From NCBI GenBank assembly GCA_009594995.1, contig VOPR01000039.1, positions 1 to 64,000 of the forward strand: a stretch of 64,000 nt of DNA, written 5' to 3'. The stretch's first letter is position 1; every line of letters starts with the position of its first letter. Source of the stretch: Nitrospira sp. GTDB lineage: Bacteria; Nitrospirota; Nitrospiria; Nitrospirales; Nitrospiraceae. Under the pieces are notes generated by a model. That model searched no databases, was not told the origin of the DNA, and saw only the letters and a list, made by a program, of their open reading frames with translations. Made by a program: the position numbers and the translations under genes. Positions 17,191-25,382 of the stretch are shown here, piece after piece.

Positions 17191-17281
17191 TGGCGGAGAG
17201 GGCGGGATTTGAACCCGCGACAGGCTTTTGACCTGTGCCGGTTTAGCAAACCGGTGCCTTCGGCCACTCGGCCACCTCTCC
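17191..17281 (-). tRNA. tRNA-Ser (anticodon GCT)
   Basis: The minus strand has acceptor GGAGAGG, a D arm, an anticodon stem CCGGT/ACCGG with loop TTGCTAA (anticodon GCT), a long variable arm as expected for serine, T arm with GGTTCAAATCC and encoded CCA. Length is 91 nt. Confidence 0.95.
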
Positions 17282-17786
17282 GCAAGCCCACAGATTGTAT
17301 GTGGATCCCTCGCGCCTAGACTTTGTCGACTAGGATCTTGTTCCCCTCGAAGAAGGGGGATCATACCCCAGAGCATGGAGCGCACTCAAGTGATTCTCGA
17401 GAATGATTTTGAGGTTCTTTTGAGGCTATGAGACGGTGGGAGAGGGCGGATGTGCCTATCGCTTTCCGAACTCCTTCAGGATGTCGAGAAAGGTGGTGTG
17501 CCACTGTGCGAGCAGGCTCATATGGCGTGTGTGATCGGTGGTATGGATCAACCTTGTATACACTGATTTGCTGGGCGAGAGGGGGCGTAGCGGGCTTATC
17601 TCGGATCGTGCGTTAGCCATTCCTGGAGGATCCACGTCGGCTGATCGGATGACCCCGCTGGTCAGGAGCATGCGTAGGGCATGAGATTTTTGATGAGTTC
17701 TGGAGCGTGCAGATTTATGAGAGCTTGCCATAGATCCTCATGTTTCAGGCAGTGTGCGGAAAGAGCCGGTCAGTGCTTCATACCCG
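17282..17786. other. 505-bp gap without a clear gene
   Basis: Nothing convincing is seen between tRNA-Ser(GCT) and the zinc-ribbon gene. A minus-strand frame ending at 17459 has no ribosome-binding site and no recognisable similarity. Confidence 0.3.
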
Positions 17787-17987
17787 CTACATCCAGAGGA
17801 TGCGGCCAAGGTCTTCGTCAACTTCTTTGGCCCGTTGGCATTGGCTGCAGCGAGCGAAGAGGCCTTCAGCGCCTGGTGTGCTATGAGCGCGAAGTACGAG
17901 TTGATACTTTTGTCCTCCGCAGAAGGGGCAGGCTTTCCCATGAAGTTCGCGGCGCACAGATCCGATTCTTCCGACCTGTTTATGCAT
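17787..17987 (-). CDS. Small zinc-ribbon protein
   Basis: A 66-residue protein with CPFCGG near residue 21 and CSQC near residue 47, the two CxxC knuckles of a zinc ribbon. GGAGG lies 4 nt before the ATG, which supports this frame against two overlapping open frames on either strand. It ends near tRNA-Ser(GCT) and has no obvious operon partner. Function is not known; similar ribbons occur in nucleic-acid-binding and redox proteins. Confidence 0.6.
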   Translation of the reverse strand: MHKQVGRIGSVRRELHGKACPFCGGQKYQLVLRAHSTPGAEGLFARCSQCQRAKEVDEDLGRILWM

Positions 17988-18184
17988 AGGGCCTCCATTG
18001 AAAAAGGGGGGTTGGCTGCGCCGATCTACCGGCGAGTGGGGGTGCCATATGTCGCGGCTCGTGCATGCTCAACAATACCGAGCAAGTGGGATATGGAGAA
18101 TACCGTGTAGGAGGGGAGGGGGCGTTAGCAAAAGAGGGGGGTAGTTATGGAAACTGAGCAGCTTGAAATTGTTAGATTGTAATA

Positions 18185-18198
18185 TTGATTTAAATCAA
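18185..18198. promoter_or_regulatory. Perfect FNR-type box TTGATTTAAATCAA
   Basis: The 14-bp palindrome TTGAT-TTAA-ATCAA equals the consensus of FNR/ANR-type regulators (TTGAT-N4-ATCAA), which sense oxygen through an iron-sulfur cluster. Its centre is 18191.5. Activation with the box at -41.5 would start a rightward RNA near 18233. The local DNA is AT-rich, unlike its surroundings. No protein gene follows on the plus strand, but a terminator-ended hairpin does. Confidence 0.6.
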
Positions 18199-18232
18199 TT
18201 AGTTATGATTAATACTTCATGTGATTAGTCCT

Positions 18233-18402
18233 GTGTGGTCGAGGCCGAATCTGCACCGATAGACTGAGCTGATTGGGCCTGAAAGTCGAATGTTTAACTG
18301 GAGGGTGAGGTTTGTGGGTGAAGGCAGATCTCGCCAGGAGGATGCCGAGACCTCTTCCCGCCCTGGGTGGGCACAACCAAGGCAGACACCTTCACCCTTT
18401 TT
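18233..18402 (+). ncRNA. Candidate small RNA ending in a terminator hairpin
   Basis: Downstream of the FNR-type box lies a stretch with no good protein frame. It ends in GGGTGAAGG (18316-18324) pairing perfectly with CCTTCACCC (18389-18397), followed at once by five T. Inside, CCAGG (18333-18338 region) can pair with CCTGG and GAGG with CCTC, giving a structured RNA of up to about 170 nt. The layout matches a regulated small RNA with an intrinsic terminator. The SRP RNA core motif and 6S-like elements were looked for and not found. The 5' end is inferred from the box position. Confidence 0.4.
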
Positions 18403-18556
18403 CAGTCAACCATGCGGTCACTTGCTCTCGCAAGTGCGTAGTTGATCGGAGTCGCGGAGTATTTCATGAGAACGAGTGAATGGAACTGACTAATGGACGG
18501 AGGCGACAGGCAAAACTCATGTGGGCTTTATCAGCGGGGGAGCTTGAATCAGTGTT

Positions 18557-18646
18557 TGGCGGAGGGGGCGAGATTTGAACTCGCGGATAGGTTACCCCAT
18601 CTCCGGTTTTCAAGACCGGCACGTTCGGCCACTCCGTCACCCCTCC
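18557..18646 (-). tRNA. tRNA-Ser (anticodon TGA)
   Basis: The minus strand has acceptor GGAGGGG, anticodon stem CCGGT/ACCGG with loop CTTGAAA (anticodon TGA), a long variable arm, T arm with GTTCAAATC, and encoded CCA. It lies directly downstream of serS, whose product charges it. Confidence 0.95.
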
Positions 18647-18668
18647 ACACCAGGCCGGAACACTGCAT

Positions 18669-19958
18669 CTACGAAGATCGTTCTATTTTTTGAATCCCGC
18701 CCATATAGGGCTGTAAGACTGTCGGGATCGTGACTGTACCATCCGGCTGTTGATAGTTTTCAAGAATCGCGACCAGAGTTCTGCCGACCGCCAGTCCGGA
18801 TCCATTTAGCGTATGGACGAATTCTGGCTTCGCGTCTTTCTTTCCTGCCTTGGGCCGGCAACGAATATTCGCTCGTCGCGCCTGGAACGCTTCAAAGTTG
18901 CTACAGGAGGAAATTTCGCGGAAGGTCTGTTGCGAGGGCAACCACACCTCGATGTCATAGGTCTTCGCCGCAGAGAATCCCATGTCACCTTTGCAGAGCG
19001 TGATGACCCGATAGTGCAATCCTAACCCTTGTAAAATCGCTTCGGCATGGGACGTGAGCCGTTCCAGCTCCTCATAGGATTGCTCCGGTTTTGCAAACGC
19101 CACGAGCTCCACTTTATTGAACTGATGGAGACGAATGAGGCCACGCGTGTCCTTGCCGTAGGAGCCGGCCTCGCGACGGAAGCAGGGAGTATAGGCAGTA
19201 TAACGAATCGGCAAGGTGTCTTCCTGGAGCATCTCTTCCCGGTGCAGATTGGTGACCGGCACTTCTGCAGTAGGGATCAGGAACAGCTCTTCGTCGCGCA
19301 TCTGAAACAAGTCTTCCTCGAACTTGGGCAGCTGGCCGGTTCCGGTCATGGCGGCACGATTGACCAGCAGCGGCGGCATGACTTCACGATACCCATGTTG
19401 CGTGGTGTGCAGATCGAGCATGTAGTTGATCAGCGCCCGTTCAAGGCGGGCTCCAAGCCCGGTCAGCACGGCAAAGCGGGCCTTGGCCATACGCACGGCG
19501 CGATCGAAATCAAGAATCCCCAGCGCTTCTCCGAGATCCCAATGTGATTGCGCAGGAGCGGAGAGTTGCGGCGGCGATCCCCAGCGGCGCACTTCCACGT
19601 TGTCTGCCTCATTGTGACCAGCAGGCACGGAGGCGTGGGGGAGATTCGGAATGCGCAACGCGATGTGGGCCAATTGCTCTTCGATTACGCGAAGCCGTTC
19701 TTCGTGACCCTTGATGGTTTCTCCGACGGCCTTCATGGCCGCCATCGCGTCCTCTGCGGGCTGTTTCTCGCGTTTGAGGCGCGCCACTTCCTCAGAGCCT
19801 TTTTTCAGCTGGTGCCTGAGTTCTTCAACCTGAATCGTCTGCGTGCGACGATCTTCCGTCAGGGTTCGGAGTTCCTCCCACGCTACGTCCTTGCCGCGTG
19901 ATCCTAACTGGTCACGAAGTCCGTCCAAGTTGTCCCGCAATAACCGAAGATCGTACAT
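18669..19958 (-). CDS. serS: Seryl-tRNA synthetase
   Basis: A 429-residue class II synthetase that charges tRNA-Ser in the cytosol. The N-terminal 100 residues form the long antiparallel coiled coil that grips the serine tRNA variable arm ([18 protein letters not shown] start, many Glu/Arg/Lys). The core has motif 2 ([17 protein letters not shown], residues about 350) and motif 3 ([14 protein letters not shown]) near the C terminus. ATG at 19958 is the family start; the longer open frame upstream is ignored. Two serine tRNA genes lie downstream in the same direction. Confidence 0.96.
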   Translation of the reverse strand: MYDLRLLRDNLDGLRDQLGSRGKDVAWEELRTLTEDRRTQTIQVEELRHQLKKGSEEVARLKREKQPAEDAMAAMKAVGETIKGHEERLRVIEEQLAHIALRIPNLPHASVPAGHNEADNVEVRRWGSPPQLSAPAQSHWDLGEALGILDFDRAVRMAKARFAVLTGLGARLERALINYMLDLHTTQHGYREVMPPLLVNRAAMTGTGQLPKFEEDLFQMRDEELFLIPTAEVPVTNLHREEMLQEDTLPIRYTAYTPCFRREAGSYGKDTRGLIRLHQFNKVELVAFAKPEQSYEELERLTSHAEAILQGLGLHYRVITLCKGDMGFSAAKTYDIEVWLPSQQTFREISSCSNFEAFQARRANIRCRPKAGKKDAKPEFVHTLNGSGLAVGRTLVAILENYQQPDGTVTIPTVLQPYMGGIQKIERSS

Positions 19959-20065
19959 GCCCTCTCCCTCTGAAGCGGCCAGAAATCTAACATCGCATGC
20001 CCGCGTAGTCAATGAAACTGGTAGCTCGCGGTGATTCCAGTGACCCGTAGAGGTCGTGATTGACA

Positions 20066-21121
20066 ATGCCCTGCGGGGGCGGCACGATAGCCGTTGTGAA
20101 GCTCGTGTCCAATCCACCCAATCGATTTGAAACGATTCAGCGTGATGCGCTTGAACCTGCCTCGCGCGCGACCATTCAATTGTTCGAGGACGATACGCAG
20201 CAGATCCTCAGCCGAAACGACAGTCCAGACCTCCCGTTTCGATGGAGCGTGAATCCCTACCGGGGCTGCTTTCATGCGTGTGCCTACTGTTACGCGCGGC
20301 CGTCCCATGAGTACTGGGGATTCGGGGCGGGAACCGATTTCGAGTCGAAGATTGTGCTCAAGCGCCGCGCGGCGGCCCTGCTTCGTCAGGCGTTTGAAAA
20401 GCGGTCCTGGCAGGGCGAACTCGTCGTATTTTCGGGCAACACAGATTGTTATCAACCGCTTGAGTCCACACTCGGTTTGACCCGAGCCTGTCTTCAAGTT
20501 TGTGCGGAATACAGAAATCCTGTGGGCATCATCACCAAAGGCGCGATTTCGGTGCGGGACCTGGATTTGTTCAGACAATTGCATGAGAAAGCGTGGATTC
20601 GTGTGTATTTCAGTATTGCCTTTTCCGATGATGCGACCGCGCGTCTCGTAGAACCGCAGGCTCCCAGCATCAGCACCAGATTTGATACCATGCGCACCCT
20701 CGCAGAGGCTGGGATCCCGACCGGGATTTCCGTGGCGCCGATCATTCCCGGATTAAACGATGAGGCGATCCCTGAGATCCTATCCCGAGCCAAATCGGCG
20801 GGAGCGACCTCCGCGACGTGGAGCCTGCTTCGATTGCCGGGGAATGTGGAGTCCGTTTTTCTTGAGCGCATGCGTGACGCCTTTCCCGATCGGATCTCAA
20901 AAATTGTGCACCGCATCCGGGAGGTTCGCGAAGGGGCCTTGAGCGAGTCCGAGTTTTTCAACAGACATCATGGGACGGGAACCTACTGGCGCTGTCTTGA
21001 GCAGTTATTCGAGGTGGGGCGTCGGCGTGCCGGATTTATTCCGGATGATACGCCCGTTCCGCAGACGTTTCGGCGACCAATGGGACAACAATTATTGTTT
21101 GATGGGGAGGAGTCGTCGTGA
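20066..21121 (+). CDS. PA0069/Rv2578c-type radical SAM protein
   Basis: The protein carries CFHACAYC (CxxxCxxC) near residue 75, the 4Fe-4S and S-adenosylmethionine motif, in the context [18 protein letters not shown] that marks the PA0069/Rv2578c family, distantly like spore photoproduct lyase. Later [17 protein letters not shown] sequence supports a TIM-barrel radical SAM fold. The reaction of the family is not firmly known. The N terminus is uncertain: ATG at 20066 is given, with a TTG at 20060 and a GTG at 20096 as alternatives. Its stop overlaps the next gene by 4 nt. Confidence 0.83.
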   Translation: MPCGGGTIAVVKLVSNPPNRFETIQRDALEPASRATIQLFEDDTQQILSRNDSPDLPFRWSVNPYRGCFHACAYCYARPSHEYWGFGAGTDFESKIVLKRRAAALLRQAFEKRSWQGELVVFSGNTDCYQPLESTLGLTRACLQVCAEYRNPVGIITKGAISVRDLDLFRQLHEKAWIRVYFSIAFSDDATARLVEPQAPSISTRFDTMRTLAEAGIPTGISVAPIIPGLNDEAIPEILSRAKSAGATSATWSLLRLPGNVESVFLERMRDAFPDRISKIVHRIREVREGALSESEFFNRHHGTGTYWRCLEQLFEVGRRRAGFIPDDTPVPQTFRRPMGQQLLFDGEESS

Positions 21122-21498
21122 CGCATAACCCGGGATTTATCAAAGTGGTCGATGACGCGCGGGCTCGGGTGCGCGAATGTACCGTATCCGATGTGAAAGT
21201 CAGGCTGGAACGCGGTGAACAGTTTCACTTTGTTGATGTCCGGGAAGATGACGAATTTGGGCAGGATCATGCTGCAGGGGCCATCCATATCGGCAAGGGT
21301 GTCATCGAACGGGATATTGAAACGGCTATCCCGAATAAGCAGGCGCCGATTGTGTTGTATTGCGGGGGTGGTTATCGGTCGGTCTTGGCCGCAGACAGCC
21401 TTCGGCAGATGGGGTATACCGATGTGATATCAATGGACGGCGGGATTAAAGCCTGGCGCGCGGCCGGATATCCTATGGAGAAGGGACCGCGTCGGTGA
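21118..21498 (+). CDS. Rhodanese-domain protein
   Basis: A 126-residue single rhodanese domain with the CH2-type motif DVREDDEFGQDH, and the active-site loop YCGGGYRS carrying the persulfide-forming Cys near residue 81. It transfers sulfane sulfur or acts in redox signalling. Its GTG start overlaps the stop of the radical SAM gene (GTGA), so the two genes are translationally coupled. It has no signal peptide and should be cytosolic. Confidence 0.9.
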   Translation: MTHNPGFIKVVDDARARVRECTVSDVKVRLERGEQFHFVDVREDDEFGQDHAAGAIHIGKGVIERDIETAIPNKQAPIVLYCGGGYRSVLAADSLRQMGYTDVISMDGGIKAWRAAGYPMEKGPRR

Positions 21499-21501
21499 CA
21501 C

Positions 21502-22572
21502 ATGCCGTTTTCCAGACGCGAATTCTTCAACAATGCCGGGTTCGGGTTGCTCCTTCTGCCGGCACTATTGCGCTCGCCACAGACGATCTTTCGTCATCTG
21601 CTTTTCGACCCTGAAGGGCCGTTGGTTCCTCCTAAGCCTGTTCCGGCCAATCCCTATACTCGAGAGGGCCGGTCGCTGGTGGCTATTGTCTATGGCAAGG
21701 ACCCGCGCCGCATGCTCGCTCGTGCCATCGATTTGCTTGGCGGATGTGACCGATTGGGCTTGCGCGGGAAACGTGTGCTCCTGAAACCCAATGTGTTGAA
21801 CGATCAGCCGCCGCCATCAACGACCAATCCCCTTGTGGTGAGGGCCATGGCGGAAATGGTAACGGCAGGCGGAGCGGCGGAGGTTGTCGTGGCCGACGGG
21901 TCGGGAATCATTCGTCTTCCCACGTCGGCTAATCTGACGAGCACGGGCATGCGGGCGGCAGCGGAGTCAGCCGGGGCCAAGGTTCTGGCATTGGAGGATG
22001 AACCCTGGGTGCGTCTTGAACCGCCGGAAGCCCGGGCTCTCACGCATTTCTATTTTTCACGGCCGGTCTATGAGGCCGATCTGGTGATCAACATGCCGGT
22101 CATCAAGACGCATCGCTTTGCCGAGTTTTCCTGCAGCCTGAAGAATTTCGTGGGGGCGGTTCACCCGCGCTACCGTCCGTCCGTGACGTTCTGGAGCGGG
22201 GACTGGCACGAGCGCATCGCCGAAATCAATCTCGCGGTTCATCCTGTACTGACCGTCGCCGACGGCACCACCACGATGATCGAAGGCGGCCCCACATCGG
22301 GAACCCCCTCGAAAACGGATCTGCTCATCTGTAGCGGAGACCGAGTGGCGGTGGACCTGACGGCGATCGCGCTGCTGCGCAGTTTCGGCACTGCGCCGAA
22401 GCTGCAGGGAAAACGTATCGGGGATCAGCGGCAAATCAAACGCGCGGCGGCGCTCGGATTGGGGATTGGATCCGGGCGTGGGATTGAACTCATGACCGAA
22501 GCGGTGGACCCGGCTCCACCAACCTTCACTCGGCTGGTGGAGCACATCAGGCGGGAGTTGCTCGAGGCGTGA
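21502..22572 (+). CDS. DUF362 domain protein with N-terminal export-like segment
   Basis: A 356-residue DUF362 protein. The N terminus SRREFFNNAGFGLLLLPALL looks like a twin-arginine signal with its hydrophobic stretch. The body has VLLKPNVL, VVVADGSG, LVINMPVIKTH and CSLKNFVGAVHP, the family signatures. DUF362 proteins are often iron-sulfur associated, but no ferredoxin-type cysteine motif is seen here. It follows the rhodanese gene by 3 nt and is convergent with the Skp-like gene. Confidence 0.86.
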   Translation: MPFSRREFFNNAGFGLLLLPALLRSPQTIFRHLLFDPEGPLVPPKPVPANPYTREGRSLVAIVYGKDPRRMLARAIDLLGGCDRLGLRGKRVLLKPNVLNDQPPPSTTNPLVVRAMAEMVTAGGAAEVVVADGSGIIRLPTSANLTSTGMRAAAESAGAKVLALEDEPWVRLEPPEARALTHFYFSRPVYEADLVINMPVIKTHRFAEFSCSLKNFVGAVHPRYRPSVTFWSGDWHERIAEINLAVHPVLTVADGTTTMIEGGPTSGTPSKTDLLICSGDRVAVDLTAIALLRSFGTAPKLQGKRIGDQRQIKRAAALGLGIGSGRGIELMTEAVDPAPPTFTRLVEHIRRELLEA

Positions 22573-22575
22573 CCG

Positions 22576-23133
22576 TTACTTGTTCGTCCGGTCGAATTCC
22601 TTGATGACCTGCTCAGTCAAATCGATCGTGTCTTTGTTGAAGATGACGATTTTGACGGTCTGCTCGCTGCCCTTATCCAGCACCAACTGATAGCCGCCCT
22701 TGTCGGCAACCGATTGTGTGGCGACGGCAATCTTCTTCATATAGTCGTCGACGAGTTCTTTCTGCTTGCCCTGCAACTCCTGATTAAACTCCTGCGCGCG
22801 CTTCTGGTAATCCTGGATCTTGCTGCGGAAGGACGTTTCCTTCTCTTTCTTTTCAGCCTCAGTCAACTTGGAGGCCTGTTCTTTGAGTTGTTTCTCGGTG
22901 TTGCGCAACTCTTCTTCGTCCCGGGACAGCAGCTTCTGGCGGGTCGCCACGTATTCCCGCAGTCCGTCCAGTGCTCGCTTGCCGGCTTTGCTCTTCTCAA
23001 GGACCACCTGGGGATCGATCACCCCCATCTTGAACTCCGCCGCCGGACTCGTTGAGAACAAGCCAAGGGTCGCTACGACGAGCGCCCCGACCACAAATGC
23101 GCGTCGCCCTGCTCCTTGCCACTTCACACCCAT
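22576..23133 (-). CDS. OmpH/Skp-like periplasmic chaperone
   Basis: The 185-residue protein has a signal peptide (hydrophobic AFVVGALVVATLGLFS, cleavage near SPAAEF) and the OmpH (Skp) pattern: KMGVIDPQVVLEKSKAGKRAL, a long charged coiled coil, then GYQLVLDKGSE near the C terminus. Such trimeric chaperones hold unfolded outer-membrane proteins in the periplasm. ATG at 23133 follows AAAGGAG at 7 nt. It is a single gene, convergent with the DUF362 gene. Confidence 0.86.
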   Translation of the reverse strand: MGVKWQGAGRRAFVVGALVVATLGLFSTSPAAEFKMGVIDPQVVLEKSKAGKRALDGLREYVATRQKLLSRDEEELRNTEKQLKEQASKLTEAEKKEKETSFRSKIQDYQKRAQEFNQELQGKQKELVDDYMKKIAVATQSVADKGGYQLVLDKGSEQTVKIVIFNKDTIDLTEQVIKEFDRTNK

Positions 23134-23333
23134 CTCGGGACTCCTTTCAAAGAAGAAAATGTCTCGGTACAAACCTTGGGAGGATAGCTGCCTACCGGTA
23201 TCGTGTCAAGAAGGCAGGCGTGGAGCGGGGAGTGATTTGACAGGCCGGGGCCCGGTGGCTATAAGCCAGGCAGGACTATTCATTATCTCAACATCCGGCC
23301 TGGTGTGATCGTCGGATGAGAAAGGATCCTATG

Positions 23334-23735
23334 ATGTCCCCGGATCAACAGCAGGCCCATCGCTTGTTTGTGAGTGCGCTGCAACATGAAGCGGTCAGCT
23401 GCGGACAAGCCGGTTGCGCAGGACCGGTGGAGGCGATCGACCAGTCGCAGACACGGGATCGGGTCAAGACCTTTGACTTGCGCTGTGAGCGCTGCGGGTG
23501 GCACGCCAGCGTCACAGGGCGCGAACAGCTCACCCCGCCGTGGGACAATGCCGCCCTGGAGCTGATGGCGGATGAACATTTGATGCATCAACAGCCGGTG
23601 TGTCCGTTCGACGAGACGCCGGTGGTGTTCATCTCGATGCCCAATCCGCGACGAAAGGCCAAATACCGGGTGGCCTGTTTCTATTGCGGGAGACAGATAG
23701 AGATGGATTGGCCTCCGCCGGAGAGCAAGCGGTAG
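23334..23735 (+). CDS. Hypothetical cysteine-rich protein
   Basis: A 133-residue protein with Cys clusters (CGQAGC, CERC, CPF, CFYC), suggesting one or two zinc sites. There is no signal peptide. AAAGGA sits 7 nt before the ATG at 23334, preferred over the first ATG at 23316. It is convergent with the HD-GYP gene. No family is recognised. Confidence 0.55.
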   Translation: MSPDQQQAHRLFVSALQHEAVSCGQAGCAGPVEAIDQSQTRDRVKTFDLRCERCGWHASVTGREQLTPPWDNAALELMADEHLMHQQPVCPFDETPVVFISMPNPRRKAKYRVACFYCGRQIEMDWPPPESKR

Positions 23736-23770
23736 CGATTCGGGACACGGGTGTTGCGGGAGCACGGGGG

Positions 23771-25366
23771 CTAGACGAAGTAGCGGCCGGTGTCGAAGTG
23801 GTACTCGGCGTTGTCGAGAAGTTGCACAATGCTGTGTGTGTAGTTCCCCGTGCCATCCTGCGCGGTCAGGTCACACTCGGGGCCATCCTCGATGGGGTTC
23901 CCGTCCGCATCCGTGATGACTCTCACCAGCGGGCGTTCGCCATTGGTTTTGTCCTGCGCCGGCTTGATGACGACCGCCAGAGGGCCGGAGTCGAGCTGCA
24001 CGAGGCTGCCGATGGGAATAATGCCAACACAGTTCACGAACAGCTTGAGCAGCACCGGGTCGAATGACTGGCCGCTCTTTCCGAACATGAACTTGAGCAC
24101 GTTGGCGGGCGACATCGGCTCCCGCCGATACACTCGTGAAGAGGTCATGGCATCGTAACAGTCGGCAATGGTGATGATGCGACTGGCTACGGTTTGACTC
24201 CAGGGTACACGGAGTTTGGGGTATCCTGAAAAATCATAGTTCATATGGTGTTCGAACGAGGCTGCCGCCATGCGCGCCGGGACATTGTTGATGCCGCGTG
24301 CCTTGACGAGCGTGAACACGCCTTCGATCGGGTGTGACCGCATGATGGCCCACTCGTCCTGCGTAAACTCGCCTGGTTTGTTCAACACGTCCAGGGAAAT
24401 CGCGCACTTTCCCACATCATGAAACAGCGCCGATAATCCGAGATCAGCCAGTTCGACTTTCGGATACCCTGCTCGATTGCCCAGGGCCATGGCGAGCAGC
24501 GAGACGTTCACGGAATGGTTGTGCGTGTATTGGTCATGACAGCGGAGATTGGTCAGGCCCAGCAGCGTGGACTCATCCTGCATCATGAGTTCGACGATGT
24601 TCTGAATCGCGCGCTTGGCCTGTTTGAAACTGACGGTTCCGCCGCCGCGCGTGTTTTTCGTGAGATCGCCCAGTGCCGCTGCCGCTTTCGCGTAGCGGCC
24701 TTTGGCGATCGCTTTGCGTTTTTCCTTCAACTCTTCAGGACCAGCCGTTGATGCTCCTGGTCGTGTCCCCATGCCACCACTCGCTTCGCCTTCATTCGTT
24801 TGCTGAAGCTGAAGTGTGCGGGGTTCTTCCAGTTCGATCCCTTTGACCCCTGCGGTTTGCAGCGCTTCCTGCAGGTCGGCAAGGGAATGTTTTTCAGGGT
24901 CGAGGCTGACAAACAGATAGGCGAATTCACGATAGTCTTTGGATTCAGCCGTGGAGGCGAAGGACACTCCGCCGATATGCCATTTGTTCAACGCCTCGAT
25001 GATGCTCGCAAAGACCGCCATCTGCTGCGAGCTCATCTTCAAATGGCTATCTCCGAGAAACAAAAAATCATTCTGCAGCCGGAGTATCACCGGGTGATCA
25101 GCCGCCAACGTCTTGACCAGGGTCAACATGGAGTCTACCGGCTTGTCGAGCGCTGCATTCGTGCGGCCATGGATGCGCGACGTTTTGATGAGGACGTTCA
25201 GCTGCGTCACCAGCTGGATCCCCAGCATGGCGAGTTGCTGATCGAGAATGTCGCCGGCCTCAGAGCCTTTGCCAATTTTGTTGGCGAGCGACCGTTCATG
25301 CGTGAGAATCGGGTGCGCGGTATCCGTGTTCGTGAGCGGGTTGGCAGGGGAGGGGGAGTCGGTCAC
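23771..25366 (-). CDS. HD-GYP domain protein
   Basis: A 531-residue protein. The N-terminal 230 residues are unassigned and mainly helical. The C-terminal half is an HD-GYP domain: HDQYTHNHSVNVSLLAMAL, FHDVGKCAIS (HD dyad), HPIEGVF, then HHMNYDFSGYP, which replaces the common HHE..DG.GYP but keeps His, His, Asp and GYP, and IADCYDAMTSSRVYR. Such domains hydrolyse c-di-GMP. GTG start follows GGAG at 6 nt. It lies 16 nt downstream of a HEAT-repeat gene, and the two likely form an operon. Confidence 0.85.
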   Translation of the reverse strand: MTDSPSPANPLTNTDTAHPILTHERSLANKIGKGSEAGDILDQQLAMLGIQLVTQLNVLIKTSRIHGRTNAALDKPVDSMLTLVKTLAADHPVILRLQNDFLFLGDSHLKMSSQQMAVFASIIEALNKWHIGGVSFASTAESKDYREFAYLFVSLDPEKHSLADLQEALQTAGVKGIELEEPRTLQLQQTNEGEASGGMGTRPGASTAGPEELKEKRKAIAKGRYAKAAAALGDLTKNTRGGGTVSFKQAKRAIQNIVELMMQDESTLLGLTNLRCHDQYTHNHSVNVSLLAMALGNRAGYPKVELADLGLSALFHDVGKCAISLDVLNKPGEFTQDEWAIMRSHPIEGVFTLVKARGINNVPARMAAASFEHHMNYDFSGYPKLRVPWSQTVASRIITIADCYDAMTSSRVYRREPMSPANVLKFMFGKSGQSFDPVLLKLFVNCVGIIPIGSLVQLDSGPLAVVIKPAQDKTNGERPLVRVITDADGNPIEDGPECDLTAQDGTGNYTHSIVQLLDNAEYHFDTGRYFV

Positions 25367-25382
25367 AGGGATCTCCTCGCAA

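Noticed and set aside
18316..18402. SRP RNA or 6S RNA
   Set aside because: The SRP core sequence (GGAAG..GCAGC) and 6S-type central bubble were looked for and are not present; kept only as an unnamed small RNA candidate.
18341..18475. Short frame starting MPRPLPALGG inside the small RNA candidate
   Set aside because: Its AGGAGG touches the ATG without spacing, and it runs through the terminator hairpin.
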